Source: an uncultured Gammaproteobacteria bacterium
Lineage (GTDB): Bacteria > Pseudomonadota > Gammaproteobacteria > Steroidobacterales > Woeseiaceae
Assembly (NCBI GenBank): GCA_937899415.1
Contig: CALBPI010000068.1
Location: forward strand, 28,917-92,916
DNA length: 64,000 bases
Direction of reading: 5' to 3'
The translations under genes and the position numbers were made by a program. Below the pieces are notes generated by a model. It was not told the DNA's origin. It did not search any database and saw nothing but the letters and a program-made list of their open reading frames with translations. Each line of letters opens with the position of its first letter. Positions within the stretch are counted from its first letter, which is position 1. This document shows positions 53,605 through 62,834 of the stretch, piece by piece.

Positions 53605-55476
53605 ATGGTCGCCAAACTCATCGAAACCAACTCTGCAGGCTTCGAAAAGGTCGAGGTCGATCCTGTCACGCTCGACATCATCGAGAACGCACTGCGAAAT
53701 GCGCGCATCGAGATGGATGCGACGCTGTTCAGAACGGCGCTGTCACCGGGGATTCGCGAACAGGGTGACGCCTTCCCGCTCATCGCAGAACGCAACGGCA
53801 AGATGATCGTTGGGCAGTTTGGCTCATTCATCGACGGCTTCCTCAACGCGTTTGACGGCGACCTCGAGGACGGCGACGTGATCCTGCTCAACGATCCCTA
53901 CAGCTGCGAGGGTGCAATCAGTCACAACAATGACCAGCTTGTGATCATGCCGATCTTCCGTAATGGTCGTGTGATCAGCTGGGCGGCCATGTTCGGTCAC
54001 ATGACCGACATCGGTGGCAAGGTGCCGGGCTCTTTGCCTACGGACGCGACGTCGATCTTCGAGGAAGGCCTCCGGATGCCGCCTGTGAAGCTCTACCGCA
54101 AAGGCGAGCTGCAGGAAGATATCTTGAAGATCGCGACGCACCAGAGCCGTATGCCCGAGTGGTACCGCGCCGACCTGCACGCGATCGTCGCGTCGTGTCG
54201 TGTTGCCGCACTGCGCGTTAACGAGATCTGCGAGCGCTTTGGCGAAGACGTTTACGTCTCGGCCACCGAGGAGCTGCTCGCGCGTAATCACCGCGCCATG
54301 AAGATCCTCATCGGGCAGGCGATCGGCGAAGATCGTGTGAGTTTTGAGGACTTCATCTGTGACGACGGCAAGGGCAACGGGCCGTTCAAGATCAAGTGCA
54401 CGATGTGGCGCGAAGGCGAGCGAGTGATCCTTGACTTCGAGGGCACAGACCCCCAGTCGGACTCGTCGATCAACTTCTACCTCAACGAGAACATGTTCAA
54501 GATGTTCTTCGGCATCTACATGATCATGGTCTTTGATCCACAGATTCTGTTTAACGACGGCTTCTACGACCTCGTTGAGGTACGCGTCCCCGAGGGCTCG
54601 CTGCTCAAGCCGAAATTCCCCGCGGCATTGTCGTGTCGGACGCATGCGCTGGGCCGCATTTTCGATGTCCTCGGTGCGCTGCTCGGTCAGAAGACGCCGG
54701 ACTTCCTCTGCGCTGCGGGCTTCTCGTCGAGTCCACACCTTATGTTCTCGGGCTTCGACAAGACGGGCGAGTGGTACCAGCTGTTCCAGATTGGATTTGG
54801 CGGTATCCCCGGGCGCCCGATGGGCGACGGCCCCGACGGTCACTCGCTCTGGCCGGGCTTCACCAACGTGCCCAACGAGTTTCTGGAGCACTACTTCCCG
54901 ATGCTCATCGAGCGCTACGAGTCTGCTGCCGATTCGGGTGGCGCCGGCCTGCACCGCGGCGGCAACGGCATCCATATGACCTACCGCTTCCTGCACGATG
55001 GGCGCATCTCGATTCACGACGATCGCTGGTTTGTGCCGCCCTGGGGCGTGAACGGCGGCCTGCCGGCCGCACGGTCGTGGAAGCGCATTGATCGCGCCGA
55101 TGGCTCCAGCGAGCATCTGGGCTCGAAAGTCGACAACATCGACGTGCACGAGGGCGATCTGCTGCACTACGTCACCTGGGGTGGCGGGGGCTGGGGCGAC
55201 CCGCTGGGACGCGATCCGGGCCTTGTGGGTCAGGAAGTGGCGCAGGGTCTTGTCAGCGTCGACGGTGCGCGCCGCTACGGGGTGGTCGTGGATGCGGGCG
55301 GCAGTGTCGATCAATCGGCCACAGAGGCCTTGCGTGAAAAACTTCGCGGCGGCCGCGGCGAGCTCGGTGTCTTCGACTTCGGCCCGGATCTCGATACGCT
55401 GCGCGCCAATTGCGAGGCGGACACGGGCCTGCCCGCGCCGCGCCAGCCGGTCTGGCGTAACCGCGGGGCCGCATGA
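53605..55476 (+). CDS. Hydantoinase/oxoprolinase B-family subunit
   Basis: A 623-residue HyuB-type partner. Recognised by D-P-V-T-L-D-I-I-E-N-A-L near the start, E-Q-G-D-A-F-P-L, L-N-D-P-Y near 93, an H-x-x-D-I-G-G motif (G-H-M-T-D-I-G-G), and a Gly-rich end G-G-G-G-W-G-D-P. Length is at the upper end of the family (about 520-700). It is translated with HyuA and overlaps the CoA transferase gene by four bases. Confidence 0.93.
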   Translation: MVAKLIETNSAGFEKVEVDPVTLDIIENALRNARIEMDATLFRTALSPGIREQGDAFPLIAERNGKMIVGQFGSFIDGFLNAFDGDLEDGDVILLNDPYSCEGAISHNNDQLVIMPIFRNGRVISWAAMFGHMTDIGGKVPGSLPTDATSIFEEGLRMPPVKLYRKGELQEDILKIATHQSRMPEWYRADLHAIVASCRVAALRVNEICERFGEDVYVSATEELLARNHRAMKILIGQAIGEDRVSFEDFICDDGKGNGPFKIKCTMWREGERVILDFEGTDPQSDSSINFYLNENMFKMFFGIYMIMVFDPQILFNDGFYDLVEVRVPEGSLLKPKFPAALSCRTHALGRIFDVLGALLGQKTPDFLCAAGFSSSPHLMFSGFDKTGEWYQLFQIGFGGIPGRPMGDGPDGHSLWPGFTNVPNEFLEHYFPMLIERYESAADSGGAGLHRGGNGIHMTYRFLHDGRISIHDDRWFVPPWGVNGGLPAARSWKRIDRADGSSEHLGSKVDNIDVHEGDLLHYVTWGGGGWGDPLGRDPGLVGQEVAQGLVSVDGARRYGVVVDAGGSVDQSATEALREKLRGGRGELGVFDFGPDLDTLRANCEADTGLPAPRQPVWRNRGAA

Positions 55477-56693
55477 GCCCGGCGGGCGTCACGGGCCCCG
55501 ACGCGCCGCGCACGGGACCGCTGACCGATCTCCGGCTCATCGAGCTCGGTCAGCTCATCGCGGGCCCGTTCTGTGGTCAGCTCATGGCCGACATGGGCGC
55601 GGACGTCATCAAGGTCGAGCCGCCGGGCAAGGGTGATCCCATGCGCGAGTGGGGCCGTGGCGACTATCCGCTGTGGTGGACCGTGTGTGCCCGGAACAAG
55701 CGCTGCGTGACCGCAAACCTGCGCGTCGAAGAAGGCCAGGCACTGGTCAAAGAGCTCGTTAGAGACGCGGACTTTCTGCTGGAGAACTTCCGGCCCGGCA
55801 CGATGGAGCGTTGGGGCCTGGATTACGAGACGCTCAAGGCCATCAACCCGCGCCTCATCATGATCCGTGTCTCGGGTTACGGGCAGACGGGTCCGTACTC
55901 CAAGCGTGCCGGTTACGCGGCCGTAGGCGAGGCCATGGGTGGCATGCGCTATCTTGCCGGCTGGCCGGACCGGCCGCCGACGCGGGCCGGCATCTCTATC
56001 GGTGACAGCCTGGCGGCCACCTACGCCTGCCTGGGCGCGCTGGGTGCACTGCACCACCGCGAGAAGACGGGCGAAGGCCAGGTGATCGACGCCTCCATTT
56101 TCGAGTCGGTGCTCAATGTCATGGAGTCGACGATCCCCGAGTTCACGGTGTCGGACTACATCCGCGAACGTTCGGGCTCGGCGCTGCCCAATATCGCCCC
56201 GTCGAACCTCTACGATTGCAAGGACGGCGCCTATCTCATCGCCGCCAACCAGGACACCGTGTTCGCGAGGTTGTGCGCGGCCATGCAGCGTCCCGATCTC
56301 TCCGATAACGAGCGCTACGCCACGCATACAGCCCGCGGCGCCCACCAGGATGAGCTCGATGAGATCATTGAGGCCTGGACCCGGACGCTGACCATGGACG
56401 AGGTCGATGCGCTCATGCAGGAGCACGGCGTGCCGGCGGGCAAGATCTTTCGTGCGCCTGAAATGATCGAAGATCCGCACTACGCGGCGCGCGAGGCCAT
56501 CGTCGATGTGCCGCATCCGCGCTTTGATGACCTCAAGATGCAGGGTATTTTCCCGCGCATGTCGGCGACCCAGGGCACGATCCGCTGGCCCGGCCCGACC
56601 GAACTTGGCCAGCACAATGGCGAGGTCTACGGCGACATCCTGGGCAAGTCCGAAGAAGAGCTCACGGCCCTGCGCGAGGCCGGCGTGATCTGA
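55473..56693 (+). CDS. Family III CoA transferase (CaiB/BaiF)
   Basis: A 406-residue CoA transferase that moves CoA between carboxylic acids. Seen: L-I-E-L-G-Q-L-I-A-G-P-F, D-M-G-A-D-V-I-K-V-E-P-P-G-K-G-D, N-K-R, E-N-F-R-P-G and the catalytic Asp178 in S-I-G-D-S-L-A. Starts in an ATGA overlap with HyuB, so the three genes are one transcript; a CoA thioester step may follow the ring-opening reaction. Substrate unknown. Confidence 0.92.
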   Translation: MSPAGVTGPDAPRTGPLTDLRLIELGQLIAGPFCGQLMADMGADVIKVEPPGKGDPMREWGRGDYPLWWTVCARNKRCVTANLRVEEGQALVKELVRDADFLLENFRPGTMERWGLDYETLKAINPRLIMIRVSGYGQTGPYSKRAGYAAVGEAMGGMRYLAGWPDRPPTRAGISIGDSLAATYACLGALGALHHREKTGEGQVIDASIFESVLNVMESTIPEFTVSDYIRERSGSALPNIAPSNLYDCKDGAYLIAANQDTVFARLCAAMQRPDLSDNERYATHTARGAHQDELDEIIEAWTRTLTMDEVDALMQEHGVPAGKIFRAPEMIEDPHYAAREAIVDVPHPRFDDLKMQGIFPRMSATQGTIRWPGPTELGQHNGEVYGDILGKSEEELTALREAGVI

Positions 56694-56797
56694 CCCCCAT
56701 CGCCTCGGTGCGGCTGCGTCCGCCTGTGGTAAAAATCAGACACGTGCGCACTCTGTGCAAACCCGGCCATATATCAAGTGTCTACGGCGTTTCTGCC

Positions 56798-56826
56798 TTG
56801 TGACATCTGGCTGTTTGGTGTATCAC
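56798..56826 (+). promoter_or_regulatory. Putative sigma-70 promoter of the second TonB-dependent receptor
   Basis: TTGTGA at 56798-56803, a 17-base spacer, then TATCAC at 56821-56826, about 125 bases before the receptor ATG. The 259-base gap upstream of this gene holds no other recognisable gene or RNA. Confidence 0.5.
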
Positions 56827-56952
56827 TACGCTGTCGGGTGTGTGCCGAAAGCAACTGTATTGGCTGCACCGATGTGAACTGCGTCCGGCTTTCGGGCGCA
56901 CGGTGCCGAATTTCGGACCGTAGTAACCGTCCTTTGGGGGAATCGAAACACC

Positions 56953-59472
56953 ATGCAGAAGAAACCATTCGGGCGCACGTTGCTGGCAACAGCCGTCGCC
57001 AGTGCACTGGGTACGCTGAGCTATTCAGCACCCGTGCTTGCCCAGGACAGCGAGGCCATCGAAGAGGTGGTTGTCGTCGGTAGCCGGTCGCGCCCGCGCT
57101 CGGTCACTGAATCGGCAGTCCCTGTCGACGTCATCTCGGCTGACGACTTCGTCAACCAGGGTGACACAGACCTCTCAAACCTGATTCGTAACATCGTGCC
57201 GTCGTACAACGTGAACACGCAGCCCATCTCAGATGCGGCCACGATTGTTCGTCCCGCTAACCTGCGTGGCCTTGCACCTGACCACACGCTGGTGCTCGTC
57301 AACGGCAAGCGTCGTCACCGCGCTGCAGTCATTTACTGGCTCGGCAACGGTGTCTCGGACGGCGCCCAGGGCCCTGACCTCTCGGCCATCCCTGCGATTG
57401 CCCTGAAGCAGGTCGAAGTCCTGCGTGACGGCGCCTCGGCGCAGTATGGTTCGGACGCCATTGCCGGTGTCATGAACTTCGTACTCAAGGACGACGCTGA
57501 AGGCGGCTCGGTAGAGCTGCGCTACGGCACGTTCTACGAGGGCGACGGCGACCAGCTGACGCTGTCGGGCAACGTTGGCCTGCCGCTGGGTGATGATGGC
57601 TTCGTCAACCTGAGTCTTGAGTACGGCGAGACCGACGCCACCGACCGCGCGATCCAGCGTGACGATGCCGCTGGCCTGATTGCCGCCGGCAACACGGCTG
57701 TCGCCAACCCGGCGCAGATCTGGGGCTCGCCCGAGGTCACCGACGACATTAAGCTCTGGGCCAACTTTGGCGCTGACATTAGCGATGCCGCCGAGTTCTA
57801 CGGCCACGCCAACTACGCCGGCAAGACGGTCGACGGCGGCTTTTACTTCCGTAACCCGAACACCCGCGGCAGCGTGTATTCGAGCGACGGTGGTGCGACG
57901 CTGCTCATCGGCGACCTGACGCCCAACGACGGCATCGGCTGCCCGACGGTCACGATCACGGACAACGTGCCGGATCCGACAGCACTGGGCCAGGTCTTCA
58001 ACGACCCGAACTGCTTCTCGTTCCAGGAAATCTTCCCGGGTGGCTTTACGCCGCGCTTCGGGGGTGACGTGGTCGACTACTCGGTCGTTGGCGGTCTCCG
58101 CGGCGAACTCGACAACGGTCTGCGTTGGGATGCGAGCGTCGGATACGGCTTTAACGAAGTCGACTTCTTCATCAATAACACTGTCAACGCGTCGTTGGGG
58201 CCGGCCACGCCGACCAACTTCGACCCGGGCCTCTACGCGCAGACTGACCTCAACTTCAACTTTGACGTCAGCTACGCCGTCAGTGACCAGGTCAACGTTG
58301 CCGCCGGTGTTGAGTACCGTGACGAGGAATTCGAAATCGGCATCGGTCAGACCGAGTCGTTTGATATCGGTCCGCTGGCCGACCAGGGCTTCAGTGCCGC
58401 GTCGAACGGCTTCCCGGGTTTCGGTGACATCGCCGCCGGTAGCTGGTCGCGTGACAACGTTGCCGCCTACATCGACGTCGAGATCTACCCGGTCGACAAC
58501 TGGCTGCTGACGGGTGCGTTGCGCTTCGAGGACTTCAGTGACTTTGGTTCGACGACCAACTTCAAGGTGTCCACGAACTACCGGGTCAACGACAACTTTG
58601 CAGTTCGCGGTTCGTTGAGCTCGGGCTTCCGTGCACCGACGCCGGGTCAATCGAACGCATTCAACGTCTCGACCGAGTTCGATACGGCACTCAACGATCT
58701 CGTAAACAACGGTACGATCCCGTCGACGAACCCCGTTGCGGTGTTGTTCGGTGGTCAGCCGCTGGATCCCGAAGAGTCGCTAAACGCGACGGCCGGTTTC
58801 ATCCTCGAGCAGGATGCACTGACCGTCACGGTAGACTTCTTCCAGGTCAACCTTGAAGACCGCATCACGCCGTCGCAGCTGTTCTCGATCAACGACCTGT
58901 CCGCTCAGGAGCTTCAGGACCTGATCGACGCGGGTGTGACGAGTGCGCAGAACCTGCAAAACTTCCGCTTCTTCACCAACGACTTCGACACGAAGACGTC
59001 TGGTGTCGACGTCGTCGCCACGACGACGCTGGAAACGGACAACTCGACGACCGACCTGAGCTTCACCTACAACCGCACCAAGACGGAAGTAGACAAGTTC
59101 AACCCGGTCACGCTCGACGCCACGCGTATTCGTGAACTCGAGACGGGTCTGCCCGAAACGCGTTGGTCGCTGTCCGGCACGACGAACTACGGCAACTTCC
59201 GTTTCCTCGTTCGCGGCAGCTTCTACGACGGCTGGTTCGATTCGGAAGACAACCGGGATTACGGCAACGCCATCCTGTTTGACGCCGAAGTGGGTTACAG
59301 CATCGCCGATCACTCGACGATCGTTCTGGGCGCCCAGAACATCTTCGACACCTACCCGGAAGCAAACCCGGGTGCGGCGGGTGGTGTAGGTAACCTCTAC
59401 AGCCAGTTCTCGCCGTTCGGCTTCAACGGTGGTTTCTACTACCTGCGCTACAAGTACAACTTCACGTTGTAA
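56953..59472 (+). CDS. TonB-dependent outer membrane receptor 2
   Basis: An 839-residue receptor. Signal peptide to V-L-A-Q (about 29), TonB-box-like I-E-E-V-V-V-V-G-S-R, a plug with V-P-V-D-V-I-S, L-R-G-L-A, L-V-N-G-K-R-R-H-R and V-E-V-L-R-D-G-A-S-A-Q-Y-G-S-D-A-I-A-G, and a 22-strand barrel ending Y-K-Y-N-F-T-L. Plug text is of the sort seen in receptors for carbohydrates or other non-siderophore nutrients. Preceded by GGGGGA. Monocistronic, closed by a strong terminator. Confidence 0.94.
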   Translation: MQKKPFGRTLLATAVASALGTLSYSAPVLAQDSEAIEEVVVVGSRSRPRSVTESAVPVDVISADDFVNQGDTDLSNLIRNIVPSYNVNTQPISDAATIVRPANLRGLAPDHTLVLVNGKRRHRAAVIYWLGNGVSDGAQGPDLSAIPAIALKQVEVLRDGASAQYGSDAIAGVMNFVLKDDAEGGSVELRYGTFYEGDGDQLTLSGNVGLPLGDDGFVNLSLEYGETDATDRAIQRDDAAGLIAAGNTAVANPAQIWGSPEVTDDIKLWANFGADISDAAEFYGHANYAGKTVDGGFYFRNPNTRGSVYSSDGGATLLIGDLTPNDGIGCPTVTITDNVPDPTALGQVFNDPNCFSFQEIFPGGFTPRFGGDVVDYSVVGGLRGELDNGLRWDASVGYGFNEVDFFINNTVNASLGPATPTNFDPGLYAQTDLNFNFDVSYAVSDQVNVAAGVEYRDEEFEIGIGQTESFDIGPLADQGFSAASNGFPGFGDIAAGSWSRDNVAAYIDVEIYPVDNWLLTGALRFEDFSDFGSTTNFKVSTNYRVNDNFAVRGSLSSGFRAPTPGQSNAFNVSTEFDTALNDLVNNGTIPSTNPVAVLFGGQPLDPEESLNATAGFILEQDALTVTVDFFQVNLEDRITPSQLFSINDLSAQELQDLIDAGVTSAQNLQNFRFFTNDFDTKTSGVDVVATTTLETDNSTTDLSFTYNRTKTEVDKFNPVTLDATRIRELETGLPETRWSLSGTTNYGNFRFLVRGSFYDGWFDSEDNRDYGNAILFDAEVGYSIADHSTIVLGAQNIFDTYPEANPGAAGGVGNLYSQFSPFGFNGGFYYLRYKYNFTL

Positions 59473-59512
59473 AGCATAAAGACGCGGTCGCAATGACCTC
59501 GTCGCAGCATCA

Positions 59513-59546
59513 GGGCCCGATGGCATTCGTCATCGGGCCCTTTTTT
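59513..59546 (+). terminator. Rho-independent terminator
   Basis: GGGCCCGATG (59513-59522) and CATCGGGCCC (59531-59540) form a ten-pair stem with an eight-base loop, followed by TTTTTT. Placed 40 bases after the receptor 2 stop. Confidence 0.95.
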
Positions 59547-59619
59547 GTGGCTGTGGTGTCGCATCACGCTGAAACCCACTAAAATCGCGGGTCGAATGCG
59601 CAACCCGTTGGAGCGGGTC

Positions 59620-61059
59620 ATGACCCAGGACATTCAGGACTTCGAACCGGTTTTCAACGACGCTGTTGCGCGCATTACGGCGCACATTTCAGGCCAACAG
59701 CGCGCCGAGACGCCGGCCAGCGGCTACGCACCGCTGCGGGACATCCTCAAGTCGCTCGACGCACAGCGGTGGATCCGCGACGGCGGCATGGACCGGGCGC
59801 AGTTCTCGGGCTTCCTTGAAAACTACCTCAAGCACTCGGTGCAACTGCACCATCCCATGCACATCGCGCATCAGGTCGCGGTGCCCGACTACCCCGCGGC
59901 GCTAGCCGAGATGATCACGGGATTCATGAACAACCCCATGGCGGTTTACGAGATGGGCCCGTCGGCGGCCGCGCTCGAGTTTGTCATCGTCAACTGGATG
60001 GTCGAGAAGATCGGTTGGCAACCGCGCCCGCTCAAGGTGGGAACGGCGCGCCATGGGGGCGGCGTACTGACCCACGGCGGCTCACTGGCCAACCTCACCT
60101 GCCTGCTGGCAGCCCGCGCGAATATTGCGCCCGAAGCCTGGCGTGAAGGCGCTCCGCATGATCTCGTCGTGCTCGCGCCGCCGCTATCGCATTATTCGGT
60201 TGAGCGAGCCGTGGCCATTCTGGGGCTGGGCGCTGATGCCGTGCGTCCTTTGCAGGCGGTGGCGCATGGTGTCGTCGACCCTGCCGGCGTGCGCGAAGCG
60301 ATAGAAGCCGTCGAGGCAGAAGGGCGGCGGTGCATGGCTGTGATTGCCAATGCCTGTACGACCGCGACGGGCCTGCACGACCCGCTGCGGGAAATAGGGG
60401 CTGTGTGTCAGGAAACAAGTACCTGGTTTCACGTCGACGGCTGTCACGGCGCCAGCGCGTTGCTCGACACCCGCACAGCAGGCCTAGTCGACGGCATCGA
60501 GCTTGCGGACTCGGTCGTCTGGGACGCCCACAAGATGTTGCAGGTGCCGGCGCTGTGCGCCGCGGCACTGTTCCGCGATGACACGCACAGTGCCGCGGCC
60601 TTTCAGCAGGCAGCGAGCTACCTGGCCTACGGTGAGGATGTCGACAGCTACGACTCGTTGCCACGCGCCGTCGAATGCACCAAGTCTTCGCTGGCGCTGA
60701 AACTGTTCATGAACCTGGCCTGGCGCGGGGAGGCCGCACTCGGCGACTTCATACATGCGCGCTATACCGCGGCCCGTGAGTTCGCCGCCCAGATTGCGGC
60801 ACGTCCGGGCTTTGAGGTGCCCTTCGAGCCCGAGAGCAACATTCTCATGTTCCGGTTTGGTGACGACGATGCGCTCATGGTTGGCATTCGCGATGCCATG
60901 ATGCGCCGTGGAGAAGCCCACATCACCTCGGCCGAGGTGGGGGGCAAGCGCTGGCTGCGACTCACGGTCATGAACGCACTCACCGAGGCCGCGCACATTG
61001 ATGCCTTGCTGGACCTCATCGAGCACACAGCGCAGCGGTTGGCTGCAGGTGCTGCCTGA
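59620..61059 (+). CDS. Group II PLP-dependent decarboxylase (diaminobutyrate/sulfinoalanine-like)
   Basis: A 479-residue decarboxylase. PLP lysine Lys305 in V-W-D-A-H-K-M, cofactor Asp273 in F-H-V-D-G-C-H-G and stacking His191 in L-S-H-Y-S-V. H-G-G-S-L-A-N-L-T is the family string. The N-terminus recalls 2,4-diaminobutyrate and related decarboxylases; substrate not certain. ATG 59620 is chosen for the GGAG seven bases upstream; an ATG at 59596 and a longer frame also exist. Only distantly similar to the enzyme at 31110-32495. Confidence 0.9.
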   Translation: MTQDIQDFEPVFNDAVARITAHISGQQRAETPASGYAPLRDILKSLDAQRWIRDGGMDRAQFSGFLENYLKHSVQLHHPMHIAHQVAVPDYPAALAEMITGFMNNPMAVYEMGPSAAALEFVIVNWMVEKIGWQPRPLKVGTARHGGGVLTHGGSLANLTCLLAARANIAPEAWREGAPHDLVVLAPPLSHYSVERAVAILGLGADAVRPLQAVAHGVVDPAGVREAIEAVEAEGRRCMAVIANACTTATGLHDPLREIGAVCQETSTWFHVDGCHGASALLDTRTAGLVDGIELADSVVWDAHKMLQVPALCAAALFRDDTHSAAAFQQAASYLAYGEDVDSYDSLPRAVECTKSSLALKLFMNLAWRGEAALGDFIHARYTAAREFAAQIAARPGFEVPFEPESNILMFRFGDDDALMVGIRDAMMRRGEAHITSAEVGGKRWLRLTVMNALTEAAHIDALLDLIEHTAQRLAAGAA

Positions 61060-61097
61060 TAAGTCTGCTGCGGCGCACAAAAAAATTCGATCCGGCG

Positions 61098-61144
61098 GCC
61101 TGATTGCCAATGCAGAAAATATAATAAGACAATATTAATCAGGC
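61098..61144. repeat. Inverted repeat around an AT-rich core
   Basis: GCCTGATT at 61098-61105 and AATCAGGC at 61137-61144 are exact inverted copies flanking a 31-base AT-rich stretch that includes TATAAT at 61120-61125. Possible operator/promoter for the downstream lipase gene; no good -35 box at the right distance. Confidence 0.35.
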
Positions 61145-61299
61145 ATATAGAGTCAATACTTGAGAAACCACTTTTGCGTGCCATGCACTGGTTTGGATGG
61201 GCTGTGACCGGTATCCTTTGGCTTTCTGGCGCGTCTATTGGGCGTTGCCGGTTCGACAGACGGGGGGCTCGGCGCATGGTCTTGTAAGGCCGTGCCGGC

Positions 61300-62817
61300 A
61301 TGCCGCGCCCCGCTGCAGAATTGACTGGAGCCCGCGTGCTGCTGCAACTCCCGACGACAGAAGAACAACAAATGCGTCGAGCCGACACCTACCAGCAATG
61401 GAAACGGGCGGCCCAACGCTACGACCGGCGGTTCAAGCTCGACCGCTGGAAGCGTGACGACCGGTCCGAAGACTACGATTTTGTCGAAATACGCGCCCGC
61501 CTCGAGCAACTGCGCGAGCTGCGCGCCCGCAAGGATAACCAGGCGCTCCTGTTCACCCTGAACGAAGGTATCCACGGCAACCTGGGCGGCATGGGCAGGC
61601 CCGCGCTTTACCGCAAGGCCAAATTCGGCACCAAGAAGCTCATCATCGACTACACCGAGGAAGTCGTTGCCGCGCTCGAGCACCTTGCCAGCGGTCGCGT
61701 GCGCAATATCGATCTCGACGACAAGCTCGACTTTTTCCAGCGTGCGAGTCACTGCTACGGCCGCTCTGCCTTGCTTATGAGCGGTGCCGGCAGCTTGCTC
61801 TACTACCACCTGGGCGTGATCAAAGCACTCTGGGAGCAGGGCGTGCTGCCCAGCATTCTGTCGGGTTCGAGTGGCGGTGCCTTTATTGCAGGCCTGGTAG
61901 GCACCCGCAGTGACTCGGAGCTCGACGAGTTGTTCGACGACGATTTCCTTGAGGCCGAGGCAGCCGAGGAGGGCAGCTTCGTCCGACAGCTGTTCCCGTT
62001 CTCGCGCTCGCGCATGTCGGCTGATGAGATTTGGGAAGTGATCGAGCGCCTGGTCCCGGACATGACGTTCCAGGAGGCCTACGAGCACAGCAAGCTGCAC
62101 ATCAACATTTCTGTGGCGCCCGTAGAGCACCACCAAGCATCGCGGTTGCTCAACGCGATCACTTCACCCAATGTGATGGTGCGTGAGGCCGTGCTGGCGT
62201 CTTGCGCCGTACCGGCGGTCTACCCGCCTGTGACGCTGGCGGCTCGAAATTCCAAGGGCCGCCGTCAGCCTTACCTCGCGAACCGAAAGTGGGTCGACGG
62301 ATCGGTGGCGCAAGACCTGCCGCTGAAGCGGCTGTCTCGACTCTACGGCGTCAACCACTCTGTCGTGAGCCAGACCAACCCGCTGGTGTTGCCATTCATC
62401 AGCGAGTTCAAGAACCGTCACTCGGTCTGGGACATTGTGCGTGACACGGGGCTGCAAACGGCCAAGGACTGGTCGCTGGCCGCGGCGCAACTGATTCAGA
62501 AACCGCTGGGCCGCGAGCTCACAATCAGCCGCTGGATTAACACCTACGGTTCTGTCATTTCGCAGACGTACACGGGTGACATCAACATCCTGCCTGCATC
62601 GCGCAGTTTCAACCCGTTCCATCTGCTGTCGCCGCGCACCAAACGCGAAATACTCGACCTGATTCGCATGGGCGAGCGCGCGACCTGGCCGACCATCGAG
62701 AAGATCCGCACCCAGACCCGCATCAGCCGTGCGCTGGACGGCATCCTGGAGCGCTTCGAAGACCGTCTCGTTACGATCGCCCAGAAGCAGCAGATCATGC
62801 TCGACCGCTCGGCCTGA
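61300..62817 (+). CDS. Patatin-like phospholipase with DUF3336 domain (triacylglycerol lipase-like)
   Basis: A 505-residue lipase of the type that in fungi includes Tgl3/Tgl4. The N-terminal DUF3336-like region (about 30-150; Y-Q-Q-W-K-R-A-A) precedes the patatin core: oxyanion loop S-G-A-G-S-L-L-Y-Y-H-L-G, nucleophile Ser191 in G-S-S-G-G, and Asp in K-W-V-D-G-S near 332. Contains a long C-terminal region (about 370-505) as in bacterial homologues. Start 61300 has a weak AAGG upstream; ATG 61372 is a possible shorter start. Expected to act on stored or membrane lipids. Confidence 0.88.
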   Translation: MPRPAAELTGARVLLQLPTTEEQQMRRADTYQQWKRAAQRYDRRFKLDRWKRDDRSEDYDFVEIRARLEQLRELRARKDNQALLFTLNEGIHGNLGGMGRPALYRKAKFGTKKLIIDYTEEVVAALEHLASGRVRNIDLDDKLDFFQRASHCYGRSALLMSGAGSLLYYHLGVIKALWEQGVLPSILSGSSGGAFIAGLVGTRSDSELDELFDDDFLEAEAAEEGSFVRQLFPFSRSRMSADEIWEVIERLVPDMTFQEAYEHSKLHINISVAPVEHHQASRLLNAITSPNVMVREAVLASCAVPAVYPPVTLAARNSKGRRQPYLANRKWVDGSVAQDLPLKRLSRLYGVNHSVVSQTNPLVLPFISEFKNRHSVWDIVRDTGLQTAKDWSLAAAQLIQKPLGRELTISRWINTYGSVISQTYTGDINILPASRSFNPFHLLSPRTKREILDLIRMGERATWPTIEKIRTQTRISRALDGILERFEDRLVTIAQKQQIMLDRSA

Positions 62818-62834
62818 GTTCTCAGGCTCAAGCC

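Noticed and set aside
53824..55314. Long minus-strand ORF of about 500 residues inside hyuB
   Set aside because: Antisense shadow; composition dominated by Val, Arg, His and Ala, and no motif.
57229..58650. Long minus-strand ORF of about 470 residues inside the second TonB receptor
   Set aside because: Antisense shadow of a well-supported receptor gene.
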